Assembly: GCF_003194085.1 (NCBI RefSeq)
Contig: NZ_CP023994.1
Location: forward strand, 806,001-870,000
Origin: Aurantimicrobium photophilum
GTDB lineage: Bacteria > Actinomycetota > Actinomycetes > Actinomycetales > Microbacteriaceae
DNA: 64,000 nt
Reading direction: 5' to 3'
The translations under genes were made by a program, and so were the position numbers. This document shows, in pieces, positions 28,904 through 37,946 of this stretch. Within the stretch, counting starts at the first letter, position 1, and every line of letters starts with the position of its first letter. The notes below the pieces were generated by a model. That model had not been told where the DNA came from and made no database searches. It saw only the letters and a program-made list of their open reading frames with translations.

Positions 28904-30292
28904 GTGCCAGGTCAATCTCTCATCAACGGAAACGTTTCCTTTTGGTACGACGAAATAGGCTTTCCCGTTCCGAATGAACCTTTACGCGAATCTATAGATG
29001 TAGATGTGTGCATCGTCGGTGCTGGATACACCGGGATGTGGACGGCGTACTACCTCAAACAAGCCGCACCAGAACTTAACGTTGTCCTCCTGGAAAAAGA
29101 GTTTGCAGGATTTGGTGCCTCTGGTCGTAATGGGGGCTGGTTGACCAACTCTGTGACGGGTGGTCGGGATCAATATGTTGCCACTCATGGCAAGGTAGCT
29201 GCCTTAGCTTTTCAATTAGAAATGAATAACACTGTTGATGAGGTCATCAGAGTGTGCCTGGCCGAAGGCATTGATGCAGACATCGTCAAAGGAGGCGAAC
29301 TTAATGTTGCCTACAATCCAGCCCAGCACTCTCGCTTACTTGAATGGGCAGAAGATGAACACTCATGGGGCTTCGACGATGTCCAGGTATTCGATCGCAC
29401 AGCCACGCTCAATAGAGTTTTCACACCAGGAGCTGTGTCCTCAATTTGGCACCCCCATTGTGCTCGTATTCAACCAGCAAAACTTGCTCAGGGGCTTCGA
29501 CGCATTATTCAGGAGCGTGGGGTCACGATTTATGAGAAAACGACTGTCTCAGAGATTCGTCCCCATCAAGCAATTACAGAGCATGGAACTGTTACGGCCA
29601 AACACGTTATACGAGCTACAGAAGGCTTCACAGCTAACCTGAAAGGAGTTCACCGGCAAATATTGCCCATGAATTCTTCGATTATCGTGACCCAGCAACT
29701 GCCAGAAAGTTTCTGGGAAGAAATCGGCTGGAATGGCTATGAAACTCTCGGCGACATGGCGCACGTGTATTTTTATGCTCAACGCACCTCTGACAACCGC
29801 ATAGCTATGGGCGGTAGGGGAGTTCCTTATCGTTACGGCTCAAAAACCGATATGAACGGCTCTGCTCAAGGGGTAACAATCAATACCTTGATGTAACTCA
29901 CTCATAAACACTTCCCGCAGACAAAGAGGTTTGGTTTTGATCACGTGTGGTCTGGTGTGCTTGGCGTTCCACGAGATTGGTCGGCAACAGTGAATTATGT
30001 CAGTTCAACCGGAGAGGGTTCTGCCGGTGGTTATGTGGGGACAGGAGTTACTTCAACAAACCTTGCTGGAAGGACACTGACCGTTTTAATCCTGGGACGC
30101 AGGACAGAACTCTCTGAATTGCCCTGGGTAAACCACAAGGTACGAAATTGGGAATTTGAACCTTTGCGCTGGATTGCAACTCACGGCTTGTACGCAGCCT
30201 ACGGTTTCGCAGACAAAGCAGAGCAGAGATCAACTTCTTCAAAGACGTCTGCAGTAGCAAGCATGGCTAACTTCATTACTGGTCGTCATTAG
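28904..30292 (+). pseudogene. FAD-dependent amine oxidoreductase, interrupted by one TAA
   Basis: Two pieces in the same frame encode one DadA/PuuB-like FAD oxidoreductase. Residues 1-330 hold the FAD-binding VGAGYTGMWTAYYL, GFGASGRNGGWL and ALGG-like MGGRG segments; after a TAA at 29894-29896 the frame continues without a break through DHVWSGVLGVPRDW and GYVGTGVTSTNLAGRTL, the conserved C-terminal part, to 30292. Total length, 462 codons, equals the usual size. A single base change (for example CAA to TAA) explains it. Truncated at 330 residues the protein would lack part of the FAD site. Intact relatives oxidise amines such as gamma-glutamylputrescine. Sequencing error cannot be excluded. 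Confidence 0.85.
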
Positions 30293-30382
30293 TAATAGTT
30301 ATCCGATAATACACATTATGTCAGTTAATATTTTCTACCTCGGCATTACACACTTCCCCGCGTAACAGGTCCCCGCTGAACT

Positions 30383-30411
30383 TTGACTAACGCAAATTTG
30401 ATTCGTAGAGT
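30383..30411 (+). promoter_or_regulatory. Promoter of the EamA transporter gene (leaderless)
   Basis: TTGACT (30383-30388), 17 bases, TAGAGT (30406-30411), 6 bases, then ATG at 30418. This is the best full promoter match in the window and predicts transcription starting at the start codon; no ribosome binding site is present. The rest of the 125-base AT-rich gap 30293-30417 shows nothing else. Confidence 0.6.
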
Positions 30412-30417
30412 TCAGCA

Positions 30418-31338
30418 ATGAGTGAATCTCCGAAAAGTCTCATCACAGCACGTTATGCCGGGGTGCTGTGGGGATTACTCGGAATTCTCGCATTTTCATT
30501 CACACTCCCCTTCACCAGGATTGCTGTCGAAACAATCAACCCCTTCTTCATGACCACTGGCCGTGCAGCGCTTGCGGCTCTTTTTGCTCTGGTCGTTTTT
30601 TCAGTTGTGAGACCTCAGCGTCCAAACAAGAATCAAGTCATACGGCTGATCATTGTTGCAGCTGGTGTCGTTATCGGATTCCCGCTCTTCACATCTCTCG
30701 CGTTGCAGAGCGTTCCCTCAGCACACGGCACTGTTGTTATCGCCTTGCTGCCTGCAGTAACTGCACTGTTTGTGGTCATCCGCACCGGAGAACGTCCAAG
30801 TTTTCTTTTCTGGGGCGCATCAATAGCTGGAGCAATCGCAGTAATCGCATTCTTAGCCTTGAGTAATGGGTTCTCAGGCTTTAGTTTGCCTGACATATTC
30901 CTCGTTCTAGCCGTCATTTCAGCAGCTATTGGATATACCGAAGGTGGACTGCTTTCACGTGAACTAGGTTCGTGGCAAACAATCTGCTGGGCTTTGATTA
31001 TTTCTTTGCCCGTCATGGCTCCCCTGACAGCGGTCAATTTCGTTATTGCCCCTCTCTCGCACGACCCGATTGCTTGGTTGTGCTTTCTGTACACCGCACT
31101 TTTCAGCATGTTCCTCGGCTTCTTTGCCTGGTATCGCGGATTAGCAATTGGTCCAATGACGTCTGTGAGCCAAGTTCAGCTGAGTCAGCCAGTTTTTACA
31201 TTAATCTGGTCAACACTCATCCTGGGTGAAGTACTCACACCAGAAATACTCATTGGTGGAGCCGTCATCATTGCTCTTGCATTCATCGCCGTGAGGGCGC
31301 GTGTGAAGACGATTTCACCCCCTAGTGTTAGAAAGTGA
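30418..31338 (+). CDS. EamA / DMT-superfamily transporter
   Basis: A 306-residue membrane protein with about ten hydrophobic segments arranged as two EamA repeats (about residues 15-145 and 160-295), typical of drug/metabolite exporters that remove amino acids or related metabolites. Motifs seen are TRIAVETINPFFMTTGRAALAALF in repeat one and WYRGLAIGPMTSVSQVQLSQPVF in repeat two. The substrate is unknown. It overlaps the next MFS gene by 4 bases, so the two are cotranscribed. Confidence 0.88.
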   Translation: MSESPKSLITARYAGVLWGLLGILAFSFTLPFTRIAVETINPFFMTTGRAALAALFALVVFSVVRPQRPNKNQVIRLIIVAAGVVIGFPLFTSLALQSVPSAHGTVVIALLPAVTALFVVIRTGERPSFLFWGASIAGAIAVIAFLALSNGFSGFSLPDIFLVLAVISAAIGYTEGGLLSRELGSWQTICWALIISLPVMAPLTAVNFVIAPLSHDPIAWLCFLYTALFSMFLGFFAWYRGLAIGPMTSVSQVQLSQPVFTLIWSTLILGEVLTPEILIGGAVIIALAFIAVRARVKTISPPSVRK

Positions 31339-32549
31339 TGTCCTCGAAAACTCTTTCTCCACGAAGCTGGTACTGGTTGGCTTTTGCTTCATTTGGAGTG
31401 CAAGGACTTTACTTCTCAACTTGGGTAAGCAGAACCCCAGAAATTCAGAAACTTCTCGGTCTTGATACGGCACAGATGGGTTTGTTCACACTTGCCATGG
31501 CATTGGGTTCACTCAGCGGTCTACTTATAGGTGGCCCCATCATCGCCCGCCTCGGGACAAGAATCGTCCTCATTTTCGCTTATTGCGGAGGTGCTGTTTT
31601 TCTTTCTCTGCTTGGCGTAATGGCACAGATGCACAATCATCAATTAGCCACGTTGTCGATTATTCTCGTAGGTTTCTCGGGTGGTGCAGGTGGACTAGCA
31701 ATCAACATTGAAGGTGCAAATGTTGACCGAAGTTCACCCAAAAGTCTTTTACCCTCTCTCCATGGTGCATTTAGTCTTGGTTCTCTCCTTGGTGGCGCCA
31801 TAGGAACGGTGGCCATTGTCAACGGTGTTTCTGTAGAAGCAAACCTCATCGGCATGTCAGCTCTGGTGTTTATTGTGACGTTACTCGTCACAACTCGACT
31901 CCCCCGCACCTCAGGTATGCACGTCCACTCCGATATGAATACCGACCAGATTGCCACTGTGGCCACAGCGCGAGATCGCCGTCGTGTGTGGCTTGAGCCA
32001 CAAACGCTAATGGTTGCCTTTATCGTCATTGGCTTTAATCTTGCTGAAGGAACTGCAAGTACTTGGCTCCCCATCGCTCTAGTTGACGCTGGTCTTTCAA
32101 GCGCAATAGCCACTGCTTCCTATACTGTCTTTGCCGGCGCCATGGCTGTTGGTCGCCTCTCAGGCGGTCCCATAGTTGACTATCTTGGTCGAGCAAAAGC
32201 ATTGATTATGTTTGCGGCATTGACCGCTTTAGGTATCTTGATCGTCATTCTTACTGGCTGGATTGCTATTCCGCTCGTTGGAGCTGCACTGTGGGGTCTT
32301 GGCAACTCTATTGGTTTCCCATTATGTGTTTCTGCTGTTTCAGAGGATCCACGTCTTGCTGGCTCTCGTGTGGGTGTCCTCGTTGTTTCAAGTAACACCT
32401 CCGGTATTGCCGGTCCACCGCTTCTGGGATTCATTGGTCAGGTTGCTGGCCTTTTCTCTGCATTCTTAGTCCCTTTCTTCCTTTTACTTGCTGGAATGGC
32501 ATTCAACCGGGCGACACGAGCCCACATTCCCGTCGACGCGCGTCGATGA
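31335..32549 (+). CDS. MFS transporter 1
   Basis: A 404-residue major facilitator superfamily protein with twelve predicted helices. It starts at GTGATG (31335, GTG or the next ATG) overlapping the EamA stop. Motifs include WVSRTPEIQ near the N-terminus, GGAGGLAINIEGANVD, LLPSLHGAFSLGSLLGGAIGT and a second-half GRLSGGPIVDYLGRAKAL (MFS loop signature). It is clearly related to the next gene along its whole length. The NxEG and LHGxxSLG pattern recalls the fucose-permease-like branch of MFS, but the substrate is not known. Confidence 0.88.
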   Translation: MMSSKTLSPRSWYWLAFASFGVQGLYFSTWVSRTPEIQKLLGLDTAQMGLFTLAMALGSLSGLLIGGPIIARLGTRIVLIFAYCGGAVFLSLLGVMAQMHNHQLATLSIILVGFSGGAGGLAINIEGANVDRSSPKSLLPSLHGAFSLGSLLGGAIGTVAIVNGVSVEANLIGMSALVFIVTLLVTTRLPRTSGMHVHSDMNTDQIATVATARDRRRVWLEPQTLMVAFIVIGFNLAEGTASTWLPIALVDAGLSSAIATASYTVFAGAMAVGRLSGGPIVDYLGRAKALIMFAALTALGILIVILTGWIAIPLVGAALWGLGNSIGFPLCVSAVSEDPRLAGSRVGVLVVSSNTSGIAGPPLLGFIGQVAGLFSAFLVPFFLLLAGMAFNRATRAHIPVDARR

Positions 32550-32567
32550 ATGTGATTCAATAACTAC

Positions 32568-33752
32568 ATGTCAACTTCACTTGGCGAAACAAAGTCGTTT
32601 CGCTCTCAAGCAGTCATCCTGTTCGCATACTTCTTCGTTTTTGGCGTAGGAGGAGCTTCGTGGCTCGTTCGACTACCTGATGTACGCAGTTACATCAACG
32701 TTTCAACCGCAGTCCTAGGTTGGGTGCTATTCGCAGGATCTGTCGGTGCACTTACATCTCTACTTATATCGGGACGATTCGTTGCTCGATTTGGTGCAAG
32801 AAATGCTGTTGTTGTGGGTTTCACCGTTTTGGGTATCGGTCAGATTATTCAAGCCTTGTCGCTTGTGGGTGAGTCCCCAATTGGCGTTGCACTAGGTGGC
32901 CTCGTTTCTGGTCTCGGTTATGGAATTGGAGATGTAGGTATCAACGTGGAGGGCGCAGAGCTTGAAAAACTGCGCGGAAAGAGCCTTCTCCCCCAGCTTC
33001 ATGGCGCTTATAGCCTGGGTGCATTAGCAGGAGCGGGCATTGGGACTCTGGCAATTGTTACCAACTTTTCGCTAGTGATACAAATGATCACAATTGCCTG
33101 CCTCACTACTTCAATTGCATGGTTCACTTACCGTCAACTTCCGGACTCAACGGGAAAAACGCATGTAGTTGATGGTGGAGTCAGATCCAAGAGAGAACCT
33201 GTTGTTCTATCTAAGAGAATCTTGTTCCTCGGGCTCGGAATCATGGGACTTTCTCTTGCAGAGGGTGGTTCGAATGACTGGCTTGCTCTCTCAGTAGTTG
33301 ACGATTACAAACTCGACACCACAACTGCAGGTATTACCTTCGCCATCATGACGTTAGCTATGGTGATTACCCGATTTTCTGGAGGTCGTCTCGTCGATCG
33401 TTTTGGACGAGTTTTCGCATTGAGAACACTGGGTATTGCGGGTGTGGTGGGCATCTTGATTGTCATCCTCTCTCCCACTATTTACTTCGCTTGGGTCGGT
33501 GCAGCTTTGTGGGGTGCGGGAGTAGCGCTTGGATTCCCACTGTTCATTTCGGCAGCAGCTGACGGGGAAAACACTTCTCAACGAGTCGCCACCGTCACAA
33601 CCTTTGGATATGCCGCATTCTTGGTCGGTCCTCCTCTGCTGGGATTCCTCGGACAAGCTTGGGGTCTGCTCAATATGTTCTATCTCTTAGCCTTCTTTGT
33701 CGCGTGTGCTGTGTATTTTGCTGGTGAAGCAAAACCATTGACTTCGAAATAA
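32568..33752 (+). CDS. MFS transporter 2 (paralogue of the preceding gene)
   Basis: A 394-residue MFS protein with twelve helices. It shares with its neighbour WLVRLPDVR, GIGDVGINVEGAELEK, LLPQLHGAYSLGALAGAGIGT, TRFSGGRLVDRFGRVFAL and GxPLFISAA at equivalent places, so the pair arose by tandem duplication, but it has diverged widely. It begins 18 bases after transporter 1. No clear ribosome binding site precedes the ATG; TTCAAT 6 bases upstream is a poor -10. The substrate is unknown. Confidence 0.88.
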   Translation: MSTSLGETKSFRSQAVILFAYFFVFGVGGASWLVRLPDVRSYINVSTAVLGWVLFAGSVGALTSLLISGRFVARFGARNAVVVGFTVLGIGQIIQALSLVGESPIGVALGGLVSGLGYGIGDVGINVEGAELEKLRGKSLLPQLHGAYSLGALAGAGIGTLAIVTNFSLVIQMITIACLTTSIAWFTYRQLPDSTGKTHVVDGGVRSKREPVVLSKRILFLGLGIMGLSLAEGGSNDWLALSVVDDYKLDTTTAGITFAIMTLAMVITRFSGGRLVDRFGRVFALRTLGIAGVVGILIVILSPTIYFAWVGAALWGAGVALGFPLFISAAADGENTSQRVATVTTFGYAAFLVGPPLLGFLGQAWGLLNMFYLLAFFVACAVYFAGEAKPLTSK

Positions 33753-33777
33753 CAGAACATTTCACCGTTTGCGCTGG

Positions 33778-33783
33778 TAGGTT
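33778..33783 (+). promoter_or_regulatory. Candidate -10 for glpK (leaderless)
   Basis: TAGGTT, then TCTGCC, then the ATG at 33790. There is no ribosome binding site and no clear -35. Confidence 0.45.
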
Positions 33784-33789
33784 TCTGCC

Positions 33790-35322
33790 ATGTCTACGCC
33801 ACAGTATGTTCTTGCAATTGACAACGGAACCACGAGCATTCGTGCAATTATCTTTGACCATGCAGGAGCAAAGATTGGAACTGGGCAACTCGAAACAACA
33901 CAGATTTTTCCTCAAAGTGGCTGGGTAGAACACGATCCCGTCGAAATCTGGAATAACACCCGCAAGGTCATTGAATTAGCTCTAGAACAGGCCTCACTCA
34001 CCGCTTCCGACATAGCCGCGATTGGAATCACAAATCAGCGTGAAACCACAGTCATATGGGATAAGACAAACGGTGTTCCCGTATATAACGCCATTGTGTG
34101 GCAAGACACCCGCACTCAATCAATTATTGATCAGATTGCCGAGAAGAACCTTTCAGAACCAGATCTCAATCGCTTCAAGTCGAAGACTGGTCTCCCCCTA
34201 GCCACCTATTTCGCTGCATCAAAAATCGTATGGATTTTGGAACATGTTGAGGACGTTCGACAACGTGCAGAGTCCGGTTCTCTTGCCTTCGGGACAATAG
34301 ATTCCTGGCTTGTGTGGAATCTCACGGGTGGAAGTTCTGGCGGTGTTCATGTCACAGACGTGACTAATGCTTCTCGTACCCTCTTGATGGATCTCGAGGC
34401 ACTTCAATGGGATCCAGAACTTCTTTCGGCTTTCAATATTCCGCCTACCCTGCTCCCCGCAATTGTTTCTTCTTCAGAAATTTATGGAACTGCTGTGGAA
34501 CTACTTCACGGTGTACCCGTTGCCGGCATATTGGGCGATCAACAGGCTGCAACCTTCGGTCAGGCAGCCTTCTCTCAGGGTGAAGCCAAAAACACCTATG
34601 GCACGGGAAACTTTCTCATTTTCAATACCGGAGAAGAAATAGTTCATTCTCAGAACGGTCTTCTCACGACAGTCGCCTACAAACTCGGCAATCAGCCAGC
34701 GCACTACGCGCTGGAGGGTTCGATAGCTGTTACTGGATCACTCATTCAATGGCTTCGAGACAACCTTGGAATTATCTCTTCGGCAAGTGAAGTAGAAACA
34801 CTTGCACTCTCTGTTCCCGATAATGGCGGTGCCTATTTTGTCCCCGCATTTAGTGGACTATTTGCTCCGCGTTGGCGACCAGATGCACGTGGTGCCATCG
34901 TTGGCCTAACCCGTTATGTGAATAAAGCGCATATCGCTCGTGCAGCCTTAGAGGCAGTAGCCTTTCAAACTCGTGAAGTTCTGGATGCTACGAATGCGGA
35001 TACAGGGGTACCACTCACGGAAGTTCGTGTGGACGGCGGAATGATTTCCAACGAACTCCTTATGCAATTCCAAGCAGACTTGCTTGGTGTTCCCGTAATC
35101 CGTCCTGTTGTTGCTGAAACGACAGCACTTGGCGCCGCCTATGCAGCTGGTCTCGCTGTCGGTTTTTGGAGCGGTACCGACGAATTGCGTGCGCTGTGGC
35201 AAGAACACAAGCGATGGACGCCTCAAATCGATGAAGAAGAACGCCAAAAATTACTCCGAGTATGGAACAAGGCAGTCGAGAAAAGTCTCAACTGGATAGA
35301 TGAAGACTCAGTTCAGCTCTAA
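33790..35322 (+). CDS. glpK: Glycerol kinase
   Basis: Phosphorylates glycerol to glycerol-3-phosphate with ATP, in the FGGY family of sugar kinases. The 510-residue protein has the phosphate-1 motif [11 protein letters not shown] (most relatives have DQGTTSxR), [18 protein letters not shown], the GILGDQQAA segment, [12 protein letters not shown] and the C-terminal [15 protein letters not shown] with adenosine-binding [17 protein letters not shown]. Neither glpF nor glpD is next to it, so it stands alone in regard to glycerol use. The gene ends by overlapping trpD, on the other strand, by 4 bases. Confidence 0.95.
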   Translation: MSTPQYVLAIDNGTTSIRAIIFDHAGAKIGTGQLETTQIFPQSGWVEHDPVEIWNNTRKVIELALEQASLTASDIAAIGITNQRETTVIWDKTNGVPVYNAIVWQDTRTQSIIDQIAEKNLSEPDLNRFKSKTGLPLATYFAASKIVWILEHVEDVRQRAESGSLAFGTIDSWLVWNLTGGSSGGVHVTDVTNASRTLLMDLEALQWDPELLSAFNIPPTLLPAIVSSSEIYGTAVELLHGVPVAGILGDQQAATFGQAAFSQGEAKNTYGTGNFLIFNTGEEIVHSQNGLLTTVAYKLGNQPAHYALEGSIAVTGSLIQWLRDNLGIISSASEVETLALSVPDNGGAYFVPAFSGLFAPRWRPDARGAIVGLTRYVNKAHIARAALEAVAFQTREVLDATNADTGVPLTEVRVDGGMISNELLMQFQADLLGVPVIRPVVAETTALGAAYAAGLAVGFWSGTDELRALWQEHKRWTPQIDEEERQKLLRVWNKAVEKSLNWIDEDSVQL

Positions 35323-35330
35323 ATCTGAGT
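35306..35330. terminator. Inverted repeat at the glpK/trpD convergent ends
   Basis: ACTCAG (35306-35311) pairs with CTGAGT (35325-35330) across a 13-base loop that holds both stop codons. It has no T run and is a weak candidate for a shared 3' end. Confidence 0.3.
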
Positions 35331-36371
35331 TGCAGTAATCCATTTCTCGAGCTGTTGAGAAGCCTTACCGGAATCTATGGCTTCGGCTGCAACAATCAAC
35401 TTCTCTGAAAGACGTTCCGTAATTGGGCGAAGAACCTGTGAAGAGTCCTGAGCAAGGTCATAAGAAACGAGACCTGCAGCAGCATTGAGGAGGACGATAT
35501 CTCTCACAGCTCCCTTGTGACCATCAAGTGTCTGTCGAAGAACCTCGGCGTTGTATCTTGGTTCTCCCCCGCGGAAATCATCCAAACTTGCGCGTGGAAT
35601 TCCTAAATCTGATGGGTCGAGATCGTGCTCAACGATTTGACCACGTGATACTTCCCAAATATGGCTGTGTCCAGTGGTAGTCAGCTCGTCAAGACCATCA
35701 TCACCCCTGAAAACTAAGGCTGTTGCATCACGTGTACGGAAAACACCAGTAATCAAGGGAACACGGTCTAACTGAGCTACTCCCACTGCTGAGGCTTCTG
35801 GGCGGGCAGGGTTACAGAGCGGTCCAAGCACATTAAAAATGGTGGGAACGCCTAATTCACGTCGGGTTTCAGCCGCATGGCGGAAACCCGGGTGAAATGC
35901 AGCTGCATATGCAAAAGTGATGCCTGTTTCGTTGAGCACATCAGCAACCTGAGTATTGGTCAGATTGAGGTTAATTCCCAGCTCAGAAAGTACATCTGAA
36001 GATCCTGAAGCACTGCTGGCTGCTCTGTTTCCGTGTTTGACCACAGGAACTCCAGCAGCAGCAGCGACGATAGCGGCAGTGCTGGAAATGTTGACCGTGT
36101 TGTGACGGTCTCCACCGGTGCCAACAATGTCCAGGGCCATAGCAGGCACGGGTAAATCAAGGGCATTGGCTAGAACAGCATCTCGGAAACCAACGACCTC
36201 ATGTACAGCCTCCCCCTTAGCGCGCAAAGCAATAAGGAAGCCGGCAATTTGAGCATTAGTCGCGTTTCCCGTCACGATCTGATTCATTGCCCATTCAGCT
36301 TCCGAAATGGATAAGTCAGTTCCGCTCAGGAGTGCACTGAGCAAATTTGCCCAGGAGATGTTTTCTGCCAT
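35319..36371 (-). CDS. trpD: Anthranilate phosphoribosyltransferase
   Basis: Joins anthranilate with phosphoribosyl pyrophosphate in the second step of tryptophan synthesis. The 350-residue protein carries [16 protein letters not shown] (PRPP loop), [34 protein letters not shown] and [11 protein letters not shown], all standard. It is 31 kb from trpE-C-B-A and is divergent from ctaE, exactly the arrangement known in Mycobacterium. It therefore needs its own promoter; TACCCT on the minus strand lies 7 bases before the ATG. Confidence 0.97.
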   Translation of the reverse strand: MAENISWANLLSALLSGTDLSISEAEWAMNQIVTGNATNAQIAGFLIALRAKGEAVHEVVGFRDAVLANALDLPVPAMALDIVGTGGDRHNTVNISSTAAIVAAAAGVPVVKHGNRAASSASGSSDVLSELGINLNLTNTQVADVLNETGITFAYAAAFHPGFRHAAETRRELGVPTIFNVLGPLCNPARPEASAVGVAQLDRVPLITGVFRTRDATALVFRGDDGLDELTTTGHSHIWEVSRGQIVEHDLDPSDLGIPRASLDDFRGGEPRYNAEVLRQTLDGHKGAVRDIVLLNAAAGLVSYDLAQDSSQVLRPITERLSEKLIVAAEAIDSGKASQQLEKWITATQI

Positions 36372-36378
36372 AGCTAAC

Positions 36379-36384
36379 AGGGTA
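36379..36384 (-). promoter_or_regulatory. Candidate -10 for trpD (leaderless)
   Basis: On the minus strand TACCCT, then GTTAGCT (7 bases), then the ATG at 36371. A TCGACT 18 bases further up is a partial -35 match. Confidence 0.4.
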
Positions 36385-36436
36385 CTTGCACAGCGTGGCG
36401 AGAGTCGATTGCACCCATGAGGAATGTGAATTCCGG

Positions 36437-36442
36437 CATAAT
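36437..36442 (+). promoter_or_regulatory. Candidate -10 for ctaE-qcrCAB (leaderless)
   Basis: CATAAT, then GGAAGG, then the GTG at 36449. The GGAAGG touches the start codon, too near for a normal ribosome binding site. TTGCAC at 36409 is 22 bases away, too far for a standard -35. Confidence 0.4.
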
Positions 36443-36448
36443 GGAAGG

Positions 36449-37078
36449 GTGACAGCAGCCACTATTACACCAGCCCCCTTATCGTCTTCTGTGAGTCGAC
36501 CCAACCCTGTTGCGGTCGGAACAATTGTTTGGCTTGGAAGCGAAGTTATGTTCTTCGCTGGCCTCTTTGCCATCTATTTCACATTGCGCGCAGCAGTGCC
36601 CGAAATGTGGGCAGAAGACTCCGCATTGTTGAACTTCCCGTTCTCTTTGACCAACACAATCATTCTGGTTTCATCCTCAGTGACGGCTCAGTTTGGTGTG
36701 TTTGCTGCAGAACGACTTCAGTCACGAGCTACTGGTTGGAAACCTTCTCAGTGGGGAATGGTTGAATGGTTCTTCCTCACTTATGTCCTCGGCGCTATCT
36801 TCGTGACTGGTCAGGTCTACGAATACGCCATGTTGGTCAGTGAAGGAATTACGCTCAACGGAAATGCTTACGGAACGGCCTTCTACCTGACAACTGGTTT
36901 CCACGGTCTTCACGTAACCGGTGGTTTGATCGCCTTCTTGCTCGTCATTGGACGCGCATTTGCTGTCAAGAACTTCGGACACAAAGAAGCAACAAGCGCC
37001 ATTGTTGTTTCCTACTACTGGCACTTCGTGGACGTGGTCTGGATAGGCCTCTTCCTCGTCATCTACGTACTCAGATAA
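36449..37078 (+). CDS. ctaE: Cytochrome c oxidase subunit III
   Basis: A structural subunit of the aa3-type terminal oxidase in the membrane. The 209-residue form from GTG 36449 has five hydrophobic helices; [37 protein letters not shown] and the C-terminal [18 protein letters not shown] are typical. A longer frame to 36386 exists but its first 21 residues ([13 protein letters not shown]...) look like untranslated sequence. It heads ctaE-qcrC-qcrA-qcrB, coding for the cytochrome bcc part of the bcc-aa3 supercomplex. Confidence 0.95.
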   Translation: MTAATITPAPLSSSVSRPNPVAVGTIVWLGSEVMFFAGLFAIYFTLRAAVPEMWAEDSALLNFPFSLTNTIILVSSSVTAQFGVFAAERLQSRATGWKPSQWGMVEWFFLTYVLGAIFVTGQVYEYAMLVSEGITLNGNAYGTAFYLTTGFHGLHVTGGLIAFLLVIGRAFAVKNFGHKEATSAIVVSYYWHFVDVVWIGLFLVIYVLR

Positions 37079-37100
37079 CAAACGGACGGTATTGAACTTC

Positions 37101-37907
37101 ATGCGTAAGAACATGTCTGAATCAAAGGCAGCTCGTCGTAACGGTCGTCGCGGTCAATTGGCTTCTGTCGCCCTCATTCTCATCGGCCTCGTTGCTACCG
37201 GTGGTGCATATGCTGCATTCAGTAGCGCCTCTGCCACTGCATCTGTAGATCTCAGCTCCCCTGCTGTCATCGATGAGGGTCAGAAACTCTTTGCTGCTAA
37301 CTGCTCTACCTGCCACGGACAGCAGGCACAGGGAACCGCCAACGGTCCAAGCCTGATTGGTGTCGGCTCCGCTGCAGTTGATTTCCAGGTTGGTACTGGA
37401 CGTATGCCCATGCAGATGTCTGGTCCTCAGGCTGAACAAAAGCCAGTTCAGTTCACCGATGAACAGACAAAAGCCCTTGCCGCATATGTTGCTTCACTCG
37501 CTCCAGGACCTGCTATTCCTTCACAGTCACAACTTGAAGATGGCAGTGTTTCTAACGGTGGTGAGCTCTTCCGCATCAACTGCGCAATGTGCCACAACGT
37601 TGCTGGTGCTGGTGGAGCACTTACAGAAGGAAAGTACGCACCTGAACTTAAGGGTGTAGCTGCTGTTTACGTATACGAAGCGATGCTGACCGGCCCTCAG
37701 AACATGCCAGTCTTCAACGACCTCAACCTCACTCCTGAAGAGAAGAAAGACATTATTTCTTACCTCACTTACATTCAGGAAAACCCTTCAGCTGGTGGTC
37801 TAGAACTCGGAAGTTTGGGCCCTGTTTCAGAAGGTCTTTTTCTTTGGGTATTTGGCTTGGGCGCAATCGTAGCCCTCACCGTATGGATTACCGCAAAGTC
37901 GAACTAA
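37101..37907 (+). CDS. qcrC: Cytochrome bcc complex di-heme cytochrome c subunit
   Basis: Carries electrons from the Rieske protein to CtaC within the supercomplex, replacing soluble cytochrome c in actinobacteria. It is about 268 residues from the ATG at 37101 (TTG 37092 and ATG 37113 are alternatives). An N-terminal membrane anchor (LASVALILIGLVATGGAYAAF) is followed by two heme c sites, CSTCH near residue 68 and CAMCH near 160, and a C-terminal membrane helix (GLFLWVFGLGAIVALTVWI). Position between ctaE and qcrA is standard. Confidence 0.95.
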   Translation: MRKNMSESKAARRNGRRGQLASVALILIGLVATGGAYAAFSSASATASVDLSSPAVIDEGQKLFAANCSTCHGQQAQGTANGPSLIGVGSAAVDFQVGTGRMPMQMSGPQAEQKPVQFTDEQTKALAAYVASLAPGPAIPSQSQLEDGSVSNGGELFRINCAMCHNVAGAGGALTEGKYAPELKGVAAVYVYEAMLTGPQNMPVFNDLNLTPEEKKDIISYLTYIQENPSAGGLELGSLGPVSEGLFLWVFGLGAIVALTVWITAKSN

Positions 37908-37946
37908 GACTTTCAGAACGAATTTAGAAAGAATCTGAGGAGAAAC

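Noticed and set aside
29894-29896. Programmed stop-codon read-through in the FAD oxidoreductase gene
   Set aside because: TAA followed by CTC is not a known read-through context and no downstream stem was evident; point mutation or sequence error is simpler.
36386-36448. Longer start for ctaE
   Set aside because: The extra residues are not CtaE-like and this DNA is needed as the divergent promoter region.
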